Shown: one piece after another, positions 12,661 through 25,309 of the stretch | Layout of the letters: every line of letters begins with the position of its first letter | Position numbering within the stretch: the stretch's first letter is position 1 | Assembly: GCA_023653785.1 (NCBI GenBank) | Contig: JAMKCH010049355.1 | Coordinates: 1 to 64,000, forward strand | Origin: Ophioderma brevispina | Lineage: Eukaryota; Echinodermata; Ophiuroidea; Amphilepidida; Ophiodermatidae | Length of the DNA: 64,000 nt | Reading direction: 5' to 3' | The notes under the pieces: model-generated | Told to the model about the DNA's origin: nothing | The model's input: the letters and a program-made list of their open reading frames with translations, nothing else | Databases searched by the model: none | Made by a program: the position numbers and the translations under genes

Positions 12661-12951
12661 AGCACATAAGCATGAAATCAACACAAAAAGACAAGTTTTA
12701 TAATAAAATAACACAAAATTACAAACGAATCTTTGGTATCATTCTTATTATCCAAATAGATTTGGGCATTTTTATTTTTCTTCTTCCTCTTCCAAGAATT
12801 TGAGTTCCAGAGATGAAAATCATACTCACATGACAAGGTGAAAAACATTTCGTCATGCGAGTGCAAGAAAGTCATAAGAGCAATAGCTGCCATGTGATAC
12901 ATCTGTGTGCTGCCGTGTATTAGGATAACTCAAATCATCTTTCCTTGAGTC

Positions 12952-13016
12952 AGTGGCTCTTGAAATGGTTCTTCAGGCGACACAATGTCACCTGAAGAAC
13001 CATTTCAAGAGCCACT
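12952..13016. repeat. Near-perfect 65-base hairpin, copy A
   Basis: A 26-base arm starting AGTGGCTCTTGAAATGG pairs perfectly with the arm ending CCATTTCAAGAGCCACT. The stem then continues past one mismatch as GACA/TGTC with a 3-base loop. Copy B (18903-18960) has small deletions. Confidence 0.8.
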
Positions 13017-13280
13017 AACCAAAGACTTGGCATAATAGTATGTTTGATTGGAATTCTGACAAATGGCAGCTATTTCACTTACAACCTTTTTACACTCACA
13101 CAACGATCTATACAATTTTATATAATTATCAATTACCAGCATTGAATGAAACTATTTAAATTAGGGACAAAAACAATACACCAATAAAGGTTTTGAAAGC
13201 TATTAGTTTTCACTTGGGGGAAGGGGTAACTCCCTCCTTGACCACATCAGTGACATAGCAAAAAGTCCACATTTGAGACT

Positions 13281-13662
13281 TAAAGGTGCAATGAGAGATT
13301 TCAAATAACAGGTGTCCCTAAAAAATGTGAAAATTCTGATTTTTGGCCTGATGTAAAGCTTCCATCAAAATATCCCCATCTGAAAGGATTAAGCTGAGAA
13401 ATGATTCTTTGGTGCAAAAATTGTGGAATTTCTAATTTCGTATAGGAGCAAATACAAAATTCAGCCTATGTTTTATATTGAAATATAAGCAAGTCAAAAT
13501 CTCCTTTTTTTCTCTCTTTTAGACATCTGTAGCCAAATTACATTAATCCTTTATTCTTACTCGCCCCCAGGTAAGGATCTATGAGTGTATAATCTATTGA
13601 AATCACTATTATGGACACAAATAATCTGAGCTGCCTCAAAATCTCTCGTTGCACCTTTAAAC
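13281..13662. mobile_element. MITE, AGGTGCAACGAGAGATTT family, copy A
   Basis: Starts TTAAAGGTGCAATGAGAGAT and ends ATCTCTCGTTGCACCTTTAA. TTAA is on both flanks. This is the best preserved member in the window, about 380 bases, with no coding capacity. Confidence 0.8.
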
Positions 13663-13995
13663 TTTCACAATGATGAAACTCAAGTTTTTTTTTTTCATTT
13701 TCCCCAAAAATTTAGATAACACATGGACTGGAAGGCTTACCGTACATTGCAAAACGAAACATGCTCACTGCGCCAACAGGAGGGAGAATGTTCTTCCCAC
13801 AATGCATTTCTTTCAATACAATTTTTGCACTGGTTATCACATGAGTTTATAGTGACAAAAAGTACTTATATTGCAAGATTGGGATGAGTTCTGTTCATTT
13901 AGGTAATTTTTGCTGTTAAAATAAACCATCTGATTTTGAGCTCTGATCCTTGTTTTACATAGCATTGTGAAATCAGAAATGTGCATCTTGCACAT

Positions 13996-14042
13996 ATACG
14001 CGATAATCTATAGATTGTGATAATCTATAGATTATCACAATA
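13996..14042. repeat. Palindromic AT-rich stretch, copy A
   Basis: GATAATCTATAGATT occurs twice in tandem, and the second lies in a perfect dyad (TTGTGATAATC...GATTATCACAA). Copy B is at about 19943-19990. Confidence 0.7.
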
Positions 14043-14228
14043 TGCAAGTTATCGCAAGAGCGTAACAATCAGCCAGTATATGTCAGATAGGACTACTGTA
14101 TATATTATTTGGAAACAACACCATATCACTAATAGATCGAGTGCCAAGTGAACAGTCTTACCACCAAGTGAAAACAATTTACATTTGAGATGTTTTGTTT
14201 TGTCCCTTTCTTGACTAAATACTACAAA

Positions 14229-14390
14229 TGGCGGATCCAGGATTTGAAAAATGTTCAAAATACCGGGTGCTGAAAGGGCCTGTAACTGGTCCACAATCGC
14301 TAAAAGTGGCTGGTTTTTGCAAGAATTTGCAGAATTACCGGAGGCGCTCGCCCCCTCCCTCCGCCCCCCGTCCCTGGATCCGCGCCTGAT
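14229..14390 (+). mobile_element. hAT-like MITE (GGCGGATCCAGG ends), only in copy A
   Basis: The left end GGCGGATCCAGGATTT and right end CCCTGGATCCGCGCC are imperfect inverted repeats. The matching point in copy B, near 20175, lacks it, so copy B shows the empty site. Confidence 0.65.
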
Positions 14391-15444
14391 AACACTATGA
14401 TAGTACTACAATTGTATAAATTAAATAGCAATCTGGAAATACCTCTACATTTAGTTATCAAATATATTAAAATATAATCTTTTTTTGTCTAGATTACAAA
14501 ATAATTGACATTTCTGTTCATTTTTTCCTTTGATATGTACAAATAAAATTACACACAATAATTAGGAGTTGGTCTAAATCATGAAACCAGCACGATTGAG
14601 TCATTATTGGCATTAGATTTGAACACAATAGAAGAATTTGACGTACAAAAACAGGTATATGAGCAGTATACTAGTCTGTCCAATTCAAAGGTGTGTGTTC
14701 CAATTGCCAGAATGAGCAGCCAATTTTATGGGAAGTAGTTGTGATTTTGATGAAAGGTCTTACTTTTATCATTATCATCCTGAAATTTCAGGCTCCAAAT
14801 CCAAGTCATTCCAGAAATAGGAAAACCAGGGCCGTACACAGGATTTATTTTGGGGGTGTGGGACTTCAAAAAAGCGCACCTTTTTTGGTAAAAGTGGACC
14901 TAATCCCCTAAAATGGTCCTTTTTTGGACTTTTTGAACATCTCATCACCAAAATTTTGGACCTTTTTATTACAAAATTAAGCAAAAAGTGCACTTTTGGC
15001 CCTTTTGTGGAATTTGGAGGGTGCGACTGCCTGGGAAAAATAAACATTTTTCTCAATAACCATATTATTATTAATTTTATTACTATTTCCATGGAAGCCT
15101 AGATGGAGCACGTCCCGTGATATACTTTATTACTTGATGTTGGACATAAATGTTTGTGGATTGCATATTTGATATCCTGGCTTTTCTGTTGAGTAGAAAA
15201 CACAATATGATAAACTTGGAACACACACTGTTAAAAATGTGATTGCCAGTATAAAGTCTGCTTGTTCCAATGGATGCCTATTGGTTCTCTACTTGATATG
15301 AGAGCCTGGCACTTGGACCATATGCCCACAAGTACCATGGAAAACAAACCTTGCAGGTTTGATAGGTAGTAGCAATAATGCACATTGTCAAGCCCTATTT
15401 CATACTGTGCTATGTTGATGGTACTATTAAAAGGGATTTTTTTT

Positions 15445-15600
15445 GTTAATTCGATCCATTGGTTACTGGTGCCGTTCACGCCTTGGCTTCATGCGTCTGT
15501 TCCGAATTATGATTGCCAAGGATTTGTGATTGTACTCAATGTGATCAGGGCTCGAACCAAAAGTTAGGCTTGAGCCGTTGACCTGGCAACGGTCTTTATC
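15445..15600 (+). pseudogene. Decayed PHD-finger-like retroelement fragment (copy B)
   Basis: Collinear with 9505-9660 and broken by further indels. No functional product is expected. Confidence 0.4.
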
Positions 15601-16815
15601 TACATGCTCTACATCAGCAATATCTTGGGGAATGAAAATGGATTTGAGGGTCTCAAATTTCAGGAGGCAATGAGAAAATACAGTCTTTAATCTGAAATCA
15701 AAATCGACACTACGTCAGGTAAATCAAGAGAGGTCCCAAAGACGATCGGAACACCAGGCCCTTAACTGATGAATTTAACTCGGGGTTGGGGACACGCGCA
15801 TATAAAACAAAAATGTTTTTGAATACGGGGTAAGGCTCATGCCTTCCAAAACCAAGGGGCATTGAGGATGCACAAAAAAAAGAGGGGTCTTGGGCGAGAA
15901 CTAGCCAAATGCTCTGAAAAAGGGGTTATTTGGGTGTCAATTTTCAAAATTTCCCAAAAATGGGATATCATGGGTGTGAATTTTAAAAAAAAATCTAAAA
16001 AGTACAAGGCACTTTGGTGAAACTGTTCTAATTTAGGTTACCCCTTTCAACAATATCTCTGATGCCTCATTGACTGATAAAATATGATATAGCATTGAGT
16101 AACCAATCCAAAGAGACCTTCTATATACACTTGTCTGGGAAATCGGCACCTGGGTATGCTAAAAAATAATGAGAGTGTATGTGAAATCCTCCATTTCCAT
16201 CGCTAATAAATAGCCTTGTCCATGTTTTTTTTTCTAAAAAGATAAAAAATTTCAAAATTTTGTATCTAAAAATGGAAAGCTACTATTTTATCATTTACCA
16301 AGTACAAAATCTTAGCAGCATTAATTAAAGGATGTTAGTGGTTTAGATGTTATGAGTGAAGATTGCCCCATGTTCGTTCGACCAATAGTAATTTTAACAC
16401 AGTACTCTAAGGGATTACAAAATCACAATTTTAGCTCTCACTTAAAACGGTTTGGAAAGATCAGCGCAAAACTTTACAGATGGGATTTGGGGTGAATGCC
16501 ATTCTCTCAAGATGAATGAAAACTTAAACATACTAAATGTGGTCACCACACCCTTTAAAAAGGGAACAACCCTCACTGTGGAAAAAAAACCCCTATTTAT
16601 TAGCATTTTGAATTTAATATACTCTCATTTATAAGTTCTACCACCTTTGACTCAGATTTAGGAACAGAAAAAAGGTTGTCCCCTATTTTAATCCAAAAGT
16701 TTATAAAGTGTATTCTAAAAAAATGCATTTAACTTTGGGGTTTCTCATTTGCTTCTATATGACAAACATGATTTTTCTTTATTGAGCCTGATTCAACACA
16801 TGATAGTAACCCTTC

Positions 16816-16995
16816 CAGTGGCGTAACCAGCTTTTTCAGGGGGGGGGGGCAAAGGGGGGAAAATAGATTTTCAGGGGGGCAAGATATATTAAACATGTGT
16901 TAGTATAGTGTCATGGCCTATGTAAATCACTAATTTTCAGGGGGGCAAGTATTCCCCACGGGGGGGGGGCAGCTGCCCCCCTCTGTACGCCACTG
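16816..16995 (+). mobile_element. hAT-like MITE (CAGTGGCGTA ends), copy B
   Basis: Ends CAGTGGCGTA and TACGCCACTG are perfect inverted repeats. The flanks AACCCTTC (16808-16815) and AACCCTTG (16996-17003) form an 8-base target duplication with one mismatch. Counterpart of 10875-11058. Confidence 0.75.
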
Positions 16996-18024
16996 AACCC
17001 TTGCGGACCAACAAAGAATGAAGGTTTCCTGCCAATCCAGCCTTTTATTTTGACTTTCTTAAGTTTCTTTTATTCCTGTTTCTTGGAAACTTTAATAATT
17101 AAAATCCAGTTGTGTTGTCAACTTACTCGACACTACAAAATATTTCCTAATTTTTGTTCAGCAACTGAAAAAAAGTTCATGCACTCCATCTTTTTAGAAA
17201 TCAATTTTGAAAAATTCCCATTTCTTCTTTTGGTATCTTCCAGGAAGTTATTATCGATATTTCCACTGTTGTTCTCCACCACTCCTGTTTAACTGAGGAC
17301 TAAAGCAGAAAGCTATTAGAATTTCATCCTATTCTGTACTTCCTCTTTGTGGCCATGTGTAGATATGAGGTCAAATGAGTCACCATGGGAACAAAAGTAC
17401 ATTGGGTCAGTTGCAGAGTAAACTGATGCCAAAAGGATTTTGGCAAGGACTAATCGTCCCGGGGGTGGGGGGGGGGTACTGACATTTGGAAAGAGGTACG
17501 GGGTATGTGCGGGCCCTTAGGACCCCCTTTTCGCGTCTATCCAGCCGTTCCCAAGAACCCCCAGTTGAAGCATAATTCAGTTCTTAAGGTCCTTTTTTCA
17601 AAAAAGGAAAAAAAATGTTTGCCTCAGAAGCTGAATTTTAGACAAATTATCAAAATTTCAGTTCCCAAAGGCCCCTACTTTCAGAGATAAAATCGTTCAC
17701 AAGCCCCCACTTTCGGAAATCGGGGCCCGCACCTCCTACCTGAAAAACAAGTTGAGTGCCACCATGCAATGCAAATACCTTTTTGTTTTTAATTTTAATG
17801 TTATTTCTGTTGCCAATAAAAGGTAAGAATCTATTGAGGTCTAATCTATATGAAATTAGTATACGACAACAATATTATTGCTCAAAATTAAAACACATAC
17901 AAATCACCTTTTGTTTTAATTTTTAAGTTATTTCTGTAGCCAATAAAAGGGAGGGAATCTATTGAGTGTCTAATCAGTGAATAGTAAAAAAATGTCAGAA
18001 TTACAGGTTTTACTTTGATATCTT

Positions 18025-18595
18025 AGAGCAATAACAGAACATTTGAAGAGCACCCCCAATTTTCAAATTTTGGATATTTTTGGCACAAGTTATGTTGAGT
18101 GATGTCTGAAAACACTACCACTTCCGAACGAGAATGCTCAAAAAATGCGTATAAAATAAGCGATTTGTAATTAGAATTGGGATACCAGATTGGACTTACG
18201 GGCAGAGTAGAAATGCTAAGTTGATGTCCGTCATGATGAAAATAGTGTCCCCTCAAGGAAAATGACCTCTAACTTGCCTTACCTGAACTATTAAAACACC
18301 TAATGGATGCGCGTAGATACGTACTGTACACGTACATGGTGCTATTTTCCGGTATTTCATTTGCGGTAAGCCGTTTCCAGCAGCCGTTGAATTATTATCG
18401 GTAGACCTCCGATATTAATATTCTTAATTACAAAATTCACTTCGTTGTGACACATAGAGTTTTCGAGCTTAACCATTCACAGGTGATAGTTTAATTAGCA
18501 GTACCAAATTAAACAGTGTAAAAATCTCAGTTTTGTTGAAAAATTGGGGCGCTCTTTCCCAAAAAAATGTGCTATATGGCTTTAAACATATCTTC
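18025..18595. mobile_element. TIR element, CAATAAYAGCACATTTTTT ends, copy B
   Basis: Collinear with 12090-12660. Base differences are mostly indels. Confidence 0.65.
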
Positions 18596-19235
18596 TAGCA
18601 CATAAGCATTGAAATCAACACAAAAAGACAAGTGTTATAATAAAATTAACACAAAATACAAACGCAATCTTTGGTATTTTTTTTTTTCATTCTTATTATC
18701 CCAAATAGATTTGGGCATTTTTATTTTTTGCTTTCCTCTTACAAAGAATTTGAGTTCAGGAATGAAAATCATTTATTCACATGACCAAGGTGAAAAATTT
18801 CGTTCATGCGAGTGCAAGAAAGTCATAAAAGCAATAGCTGCCATGTGATACGTGTGTGTGCTGCCGTGTATTCGGATAACTCAAATCATCTTTCCTTGAG
18901 TCAGTGGCTCTTGAAATGGTTCTTCAGGCGAAATGTCACCTGAAGAACCATTCAAGAGCCCTATACAAAGGACCTGGCATAATAGTAGTTTGATTGGAAT
19001 TCTGACAAATGGCAGCTATTCACTTACAACCTTTTTACACTCATTTTAAAAAAAAAAAAACCAATTTTATATAATTATCAATACCAGCATTGATGAAAAC
19101 TATTTAAAAGTAGGGACAAAAAACAAAACAATACACCATAAAAGGTTTTGGAAAGCTATGATGTCACTTGGCGGGGAAGGGTACGCCCTCCTTGACCACA
19201 TCAGTGACATAGCAAAAAGGCAACATGTGAGACGT

Positions 19236-19605
19236 TAAAGGTTGCAATGAGAGATTTCAAATAACAGGTGTCCCTAAATAAAAAATGTGAAAATTCTGAT
19301 TTTGGCCTGGGTAAAGCTTCCATCAAAATAGCCACATCTGAAAGGATTGAACATGAGAAAATGATTCTGTGGATGCAAAAATTGTGGAATTTCTAATTTC
19401 GTATAGGAGCAAATACAAAATTCAGCCTAGGGTTTATATTGAAATATAAGCAAGTTTTTTCCCAAAAAACAAATATCCTTTTTTCTCTTTTACAGACATG
19501 TCTGGAGCCAATAACAAGGTAAGAATCTATGAGTGCTAATCTATATGAAATCACTATTATGAACAATATCTGGGTGCTCCAAAATCTCTCGTTGCACCTT
19601 TAAAC
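19236..19605. mobile_element. MITE, AGGTGCAACGAGAGATTT family, copy B
   Basis: Counterpart of 13281-13662 in the second large repeat; the right end ATCTCTCGTTGCACCTTTAA is intact, the left end carries an extra T. Confidence 0.75.
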
Positions 19606-21261
19606 TTTCACAATGATGAAACTCAAGTTTTTTTTTCATTTTTCCCAAAAAATTTAGATAACACATGGACTGGAAGGCTTACCGTACATTGCAAAACGAA
19701 GACAGGCTCATGCGGCGCCAAGCCAACAGGAGGAGAATGTTTTCCCACAATTGCATTTCTTTCAATACAATTTTGCACTGGGATCACATGAGTTATGTGA
19801 CAAAAATGTACTTACTATGCAGATGGGATGGTTCTGTGCATTTAGGTAATTTGCGGTTGGTAAAATAAACCATCTGATTTGAAGCAGCTCTGATCCTTGT
19901 TTTACATAGCATTGTGAAATCAGAAAGTGTTGCATCTTGCACTATACGTGATAATCTATAGATTGTGATAATCTATAGATTATCACAATATACAAGTTAT
20001 CGCAAGAGCGTAACAATCAGCCAGGTATATGTCAGATAGGAATACTGTATATATTATTTGGAAACACCACCATATCACTAATAGATCGAGTGCCAAAAAA
20101 GTGACCAGTCTTAACACCAAAGTGATGAAACAATGTACATTTGAGATGTTTTGTTTTGTCCCTTTCTTGACTAAAATATAAACACTATATAGTACTACCA
20201 TTGTATTAATTAAATAGCAATCTGGAAATACCTCTACATTTAGTTATCAAAATATATTAAAAGATTAATCTTTTTTTGTCTAGATTACAAAAGAATTGAC
20301 AGTTCTTTCATTTTTTCCTTGATATGTTACAAATAAAATTACACACAATAAGTAGGAGTTGGTCTAAAACATGAAACCAGCACGATTGAGTCATTATTGG
20401 ACATTAGTTTGAACACAATTAGAAGAACTTTGAGTACAAAAAAACAGGTATATAGCAGATAATTATAGTCTGTCCAATTCAAGGTGGTGTTCCAATTGCC
20501 AGAATGAGCAGCACAATTTTATGGGAAAGTAGTTGTGAATTTGATGAAAGGTCTTACTTTTATCATTATCATCCTGAAATTCAGGGCTCCAAATCCAAGT
20601 CATTTCCAGAAATAGGAAAACCAGGGCGTACACGATTTATTTGGGGGATGTGGGACTTCAAAAAAGCGCACCTGGTTTGGTAAAAGTGGACCTAAATCCC
20701 CTAACATGGTCATTTTTGACTTTTGAACATCTCATCACCAAAATTTGGAGCATTTTTATTACAAAATTAAGCAAAAGTGCACTTTGGGACCTTTTGGGAA
20801 TTTTTTGGAGGGTGCGAATGCTGGGAAAAATAAAATTTTTCTCAAGAACCATATTTAGTTAATGTTATTACTATTTCCATGGAAGCCTAGATGGAGCACG
20901 TCCCGTGAGATACTTTATTACTTGATGTTGGCCAAAATGTTGTGATTGAATATTGATATCCTGGCTTTTCTGTTGAGTAGAAAACACAAATGATAAAACC
21001 TTGGAACCCACAATGGTAAAAAATGGAATATAAACTGTGTATAATCCTAGGCATGCATGGTTACACTGTACATGTTATGTTGTAAAGTGGTTAACCCAAG
21101 TATTTTCCCCCCAAAAGTATGGTCCACTTTACAGCAAATGGATATACATACAATTAATAAATAAAAAACAAGTCCAAGTCATTAGTCACTATTAATGATG
21201 ACCTTTTTCGATCAGTCTCAGAAAAAGGTGAATAAGTACTTTTCAGTTTGTAACAGTATAT

Positions 21262-22397
21262 TTAAGGTGGCTGTGAGTAAGGAATTCCAAAGGGACACTG
21301 TTTTTTGGCCGTATCTTCTTAATGTGTTCCAACATATATAAAAGTATACATATTTGAGAAGGAAAGCCCTCAAGGAATCCAAAATATGATAATATTTTTC
21401 CCCCAAATACGTATTTTTTGAGAAAATCAGAAAAAAATGAGATTTTCACTTCATTTTTTTGGTTCCCTATTAAAAAAATATAGAAATGTAAAAAAATGTG
21501 CCTTGTTCGTATTTGTAATTACAGAGTCATAGTTCTAGGGTCGGGTGATTTCCCCTTTTTTAAAATTCTGACATTTATCAAAGTATTTGCCAAAAAAGCC
21601 AAAAAAAAACGCGTGTTTAATTTGGAACATCGCCAAGATTGTTCAAAGGGTTGACATAAATCACGATTTAACCAAAAATGAAAAACTCAAATATACCGAC
21701 CCTAGATTTTGATAAGCTCTATACGATGCATTTCATTTCTTACTGTTGATGATATGGATTCGAGTAGTAGAGTAAACGGGAACAGAAAATCCGGAATTAT
21801 GCGAAAGTGAACACAGAGAACATCGCCCCATTTTGTCCAAATATTGTCCCATTTCGCACAAATATAGCCTGACTCAAACCACAAGCGTGTCATCTCTTAT
21901 TCTTCACATGTGCTTCTGCACCAGGTAAAATTGCTTCATCTGGATACTTCTGATCCAAAATTCAAACAATTTATGAGGGCTCAAATCGTGGAAATTTAAA
22001 TCCCATTCTGTTTGCAAAAAGCAACTCACGTGGGCCATTTACCAATTGCCATACAAGTTACCATGGGGTGTGCGTCATATCGAATCGATGCATCAAGGAG
22101 TTTCTGATGCGCTCATTACATCGCGCGCGCCGAATAGCACAGGCGAATATTGCGTTATACGCGAAATTACCCGCCCTTTTGCTAGTTCAGCCCTTGTGAT
22201 TGTTCTTGGTCAAAATGCTGTACATCAGTAACAGTAAAATGAACAAAATAGGAGAAAACATGAAATATATATAGATTCTGTTAAATATATGGAAAGAAAA
22301 CCCATTGTAATTAAGAACTTTGTAATGCCGTTAAACAGGAAAAAAACTATAAAACTGGCTCATTTGACTAAGTTCCGACTTCACAAAGCCACCTTAA
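21262..22397. mobile_element. TIR element of about 1.1 kb, TTAAGGTGGCT ends
   Basis: The left end TTTAAGGTGGCTGTGAG and right end CACAAAGCCACCTTAA are inverted repeats extending to about 27 bases with mismatches. Small frames inside show no transposase motif. Confidence 0.65.
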
Positions 22398-22582
22398 GTG
22401 ATGAAATGCATTTGCAAATATATGTTGGCAGAGGCTCTTTAAGCCAATCAAGAGTTCCATTATGAGAAATATCCATAAGAAGCACCCACCAGACAGAAAG
22501 GAATAGCATTCAAATCGTTTTGCAGTTTTGTAATGCACATTTCAGTCATTGTTTTTTTTTAAATTTAATTTTGGCATTGAAG

Positions 22583-23000
22583 CATGGGTGGTAGGACATG
22601 CCACCTAACACGCAACGGAACGGCATCAACTTTAGCGTACCCGAGTGCTAGTCGTATTCAAAGACTTAACCGGTAGAGGGCCTCTTAACGCATCATCTAA
22701 CGTGTCACACAAGACTTGACTAAGGCCAGGCCTGGTCACTAATATTCAAATCTAAATGACCGTTTGGAAATTACACTATTGTACAGTCGGGGTAATCCAC
22801 TAAACCCGACGGATTTTGAATTCAATAATTTTTTCCTAAATTAGCATGATATTACTCGATGTAATTGAACGATGGTTTAAAGGTGATTTGCAATGTCACT
22901 GGTACCGAGGCTGCCGTAGAAAATACCGTAAGAATTCCCTAAATGCCCGTTGAACTCCCCAATGCCAAATTCGAGCAGATCGTGTCCGACCCCCCCCCTG
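22583..23000. mobile_element. MITE, CAGGGGGGTAGGACACGA family
   Basis: The left end CATGGGTGGTAGGACATG and right end CGTGTCCGACCCCCCCCCTG are inverted repeats. The body matches 44440-44809: 'aagacttaac', 'gcctggtcac', 'ttttgaattca' and 'cgagcag' in order. Confidence 0.7.
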
Positions 23001-24984
23001 ATTTGAAGAGTGAAATTGTGTCCTCCAATGGCAGAATTGCGTAATCCACGTTTGTCGCCCTGTTCCTATCACCACCCTTTTTCGCATACCACATGCGTAA
23101 TTCTAGGTTCACAATATGTTTCACAAAATTTTGTTTCTTTTTTGTTGCAAGATCACCATTGCTCAATCAACATATTGGCAGCCCACCGACCAAATGGTGT
23201 GTGTGTGTGTGATTAGCTTGTTAGGTGTAAACAAGCCATCTTCTTCTTTCGTAATCAAACCACAATTTGAGGCAAACTAACATCGATGCTCCTCAGAATA
23301 ATAAACTTATAACATAATCCGCAGTTCCAACACATTCGCACTACAAACTAGTGTTTGTACATTATCGAGACTTTAAATTTTATCTTTTAGTTTTTGTGTC
23401 TTTCCAGATGATCAAAGGAACAAAAATGTTATAAGTAATGAATTTCAAAAAATAAGGTCCAAAATGTTTTCTCAGAGAAAAATTAAATATTATAACTAAG
23501 CATATACATTTTTTAAAGAATGAAAATGTTTAGTGAAATGTGTCAGGGATTTTTAACTGCCTTTTTGGGTCACTTTTTTAGTTGGCTGTGAAGTGGCCAA
23601 TTTCTTTACTTTTGGACTAAAAAATCCCAAATCACAAAGAAGAAGAAAGGTGAAACTTTAAAAAAGCTAATTTGCACCTCTTCCTGAAAAAAATTTTGGA
23701 TCTTATTTTGATACACTATTGAACATTTAAACAACTGCAAATTTCTTGTTAAAAACAAACATTGGAGTATAAAATTTAAAAGTCTTGCAATCTTTTGAAA
23801 TGTGAAACTTCAACAAACAAGCATGCATAGTGTTATCTGAGAAATATGAGTACATTTTTATTACTTGTAAAAAAAATAAAAAAAATAAAAAAAATAAAAA
23901 TAATACAACATATAAAAAATCATTTTTGAAATATTAGTAATCTACATATTTTTTGTGTGGGATGGTATTGTGGTGAGTGATGGTGTGTGTGTTAATTAAT
24001 GTGTGTGAGGTATGTATGTGAACTTCTATGAATAGTAACCCTAATACTTCAAAACTAATTTGATTAAAATGTTATGGGACTCAAAGGCCACTTAGAAACA
24101 CGAAACATAGCCGACCACAGGCCTAGGGCACACGGCGGACCTCACGTTACTCAACAGGTGGCCGATCCTGTATCCACCCACTCCCTTTGTCAATATGGTG
24201 TCTGTACTTAGATTCCCCACTTTGGCTTGTCCAAGGATGACTTTGAACTTGATCAAATCAGCTGAGCATTACAAAAAAGACCCAAAAACTTCCTTCCTGG
24301 AAATTAGGCCAATCTCTCTTGAAAAATATTCCGCAACTTTTTCCAGGATGCAATTCATTTCACAAACAAATACATGTAACAACTTTTTTGTGTCTACATT
24401 TCTATGAACACCATTTTATAATATTAACGATTGTTCGTTTCTTTTACTGGTTTGCATACGCAATAGGCATGTAGACACGCCGTCAATTCCTTGAATTTGA
24501 CGTAATTTGGAAGACAGACAACAGGATTACACGGAAGACAAAATACAACTAAAAGTGAATATATTATATTTTTAGTATTTACATATATTCTTAGAAAGTT
24601 GTGATACAATGTTCAAAGTTGTTTCACTTTGATATAAAATGAAATGGTTACAAAAATATTTGTATCAACAGTTTAACTTGTAAAATGTATAGCTTGTAAA
24701 ATGCACCATACTAAATTATAAGGGGGAAAAAGACAGTTTACTTGACCTCACAGGCCCTCAAAAAGTAAAATCGCTTGGGGTTTTCATTTTGGGCACAAAA
24801 ACGCCCAACTGTGGCTTTTGAGGGCACATTTTCCAGAAAGTGCAACATTAAATTTTTCTCTCTATTTTTTTTTTGCCTAAATGCACTCAAAAATTTGGAC
24901 TCTATTTTTGATGGCCGGTCGAGTGAGGCCAAGTTAACTACATTTTGGGCTATTTCCAAATGAATTCCCTAATAAAAGGCACAA
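23001..24984. other. Intergenic, simple repeats only
   Basis: A TG run at 23197-23212, three AAAAAAAT-type units at 23869-23900 and TG-rich DNA at 23960-24020. No gene is supported. Confidence 0.4.
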
Positions 24985-25100
24985 ATGGAAGGAAGGAAGG
25001 AAGAAGGAAAGGAAGGTAGAAAGAAGGAAAGGAAGGTAGAAAGAAAGAAAGGTAGAAAGAAAGAAAGAAAGAAGTTAAGGGAGAAGAGGGGAGAAAGAAA
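24985..25100 (+). repeat. Purine tract, GGAA/GAAA array
   Basis: Unbroken polypurine composed of GGAAG and AAAG units. The reading frames here are Lys/Arg/Glu-rich on one strand and Phe/Ser/Leu-rich on the other only because of the repeat. Confidence 0.85.
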
Positions 25101-25309
25101 CATGAGAGGAATACAAATGAAAAGAAAAAAAAACAGACAGCATGTAAAAATTCTGATTAACAATATAAAGATATCATATAAATTATGATTCACAACTACA
25201 TAAAATTGCATAAATGTACATTCCTTTGGTATTCAATTTGAATCATTTGAATTGAAATGTTCATGTAAAGCAAAACATTAAAACTAATCACTCTTAAGTC
25301 TAAGAGCTA

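Larger units (their letters stand above)
9294..15239 (+). repeat. Large direct repeat, copy A
   Basis: About 5.9 kb, followed at once by a second copy (15240-21027). Shared landmarks appear in the same order in both: the PHD-like remnant, a hAT-like MITE, the 'ccagccgttccc' block, a TIR element, a perfect hairpin, an AGGTGCAAC-family MITE and a palindromic AT stretch. Copy A alone has the 160-base element at 14229-14390. No intact gene lies inside. Confidence 0.85.
15240..21027 (+). repeat. Large direct repeat, copy B
   Basis: About 5.8 kb, collinear with copy A. The copies differ mostly by dropped or added single bases in short runs plus small insertions, a pattern typical of uncorrected long reads. 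It starts near TGTGATTGCCAGTATAAAG and ends near TGGTAAAAAATG, matching the end of copy A. Confidence 0.85.

Noticed and set aside
12952..13016. microRNA precursor
   Set aside because: The loop is only 3 bases and the stem is perfect beyond what animal pre-miRNAs show; a foldback element fits better.
24985..25188. Lys/Glu-rich frame
   Set aside because: Entirely caused by the GGAA/GAAA purine tract.
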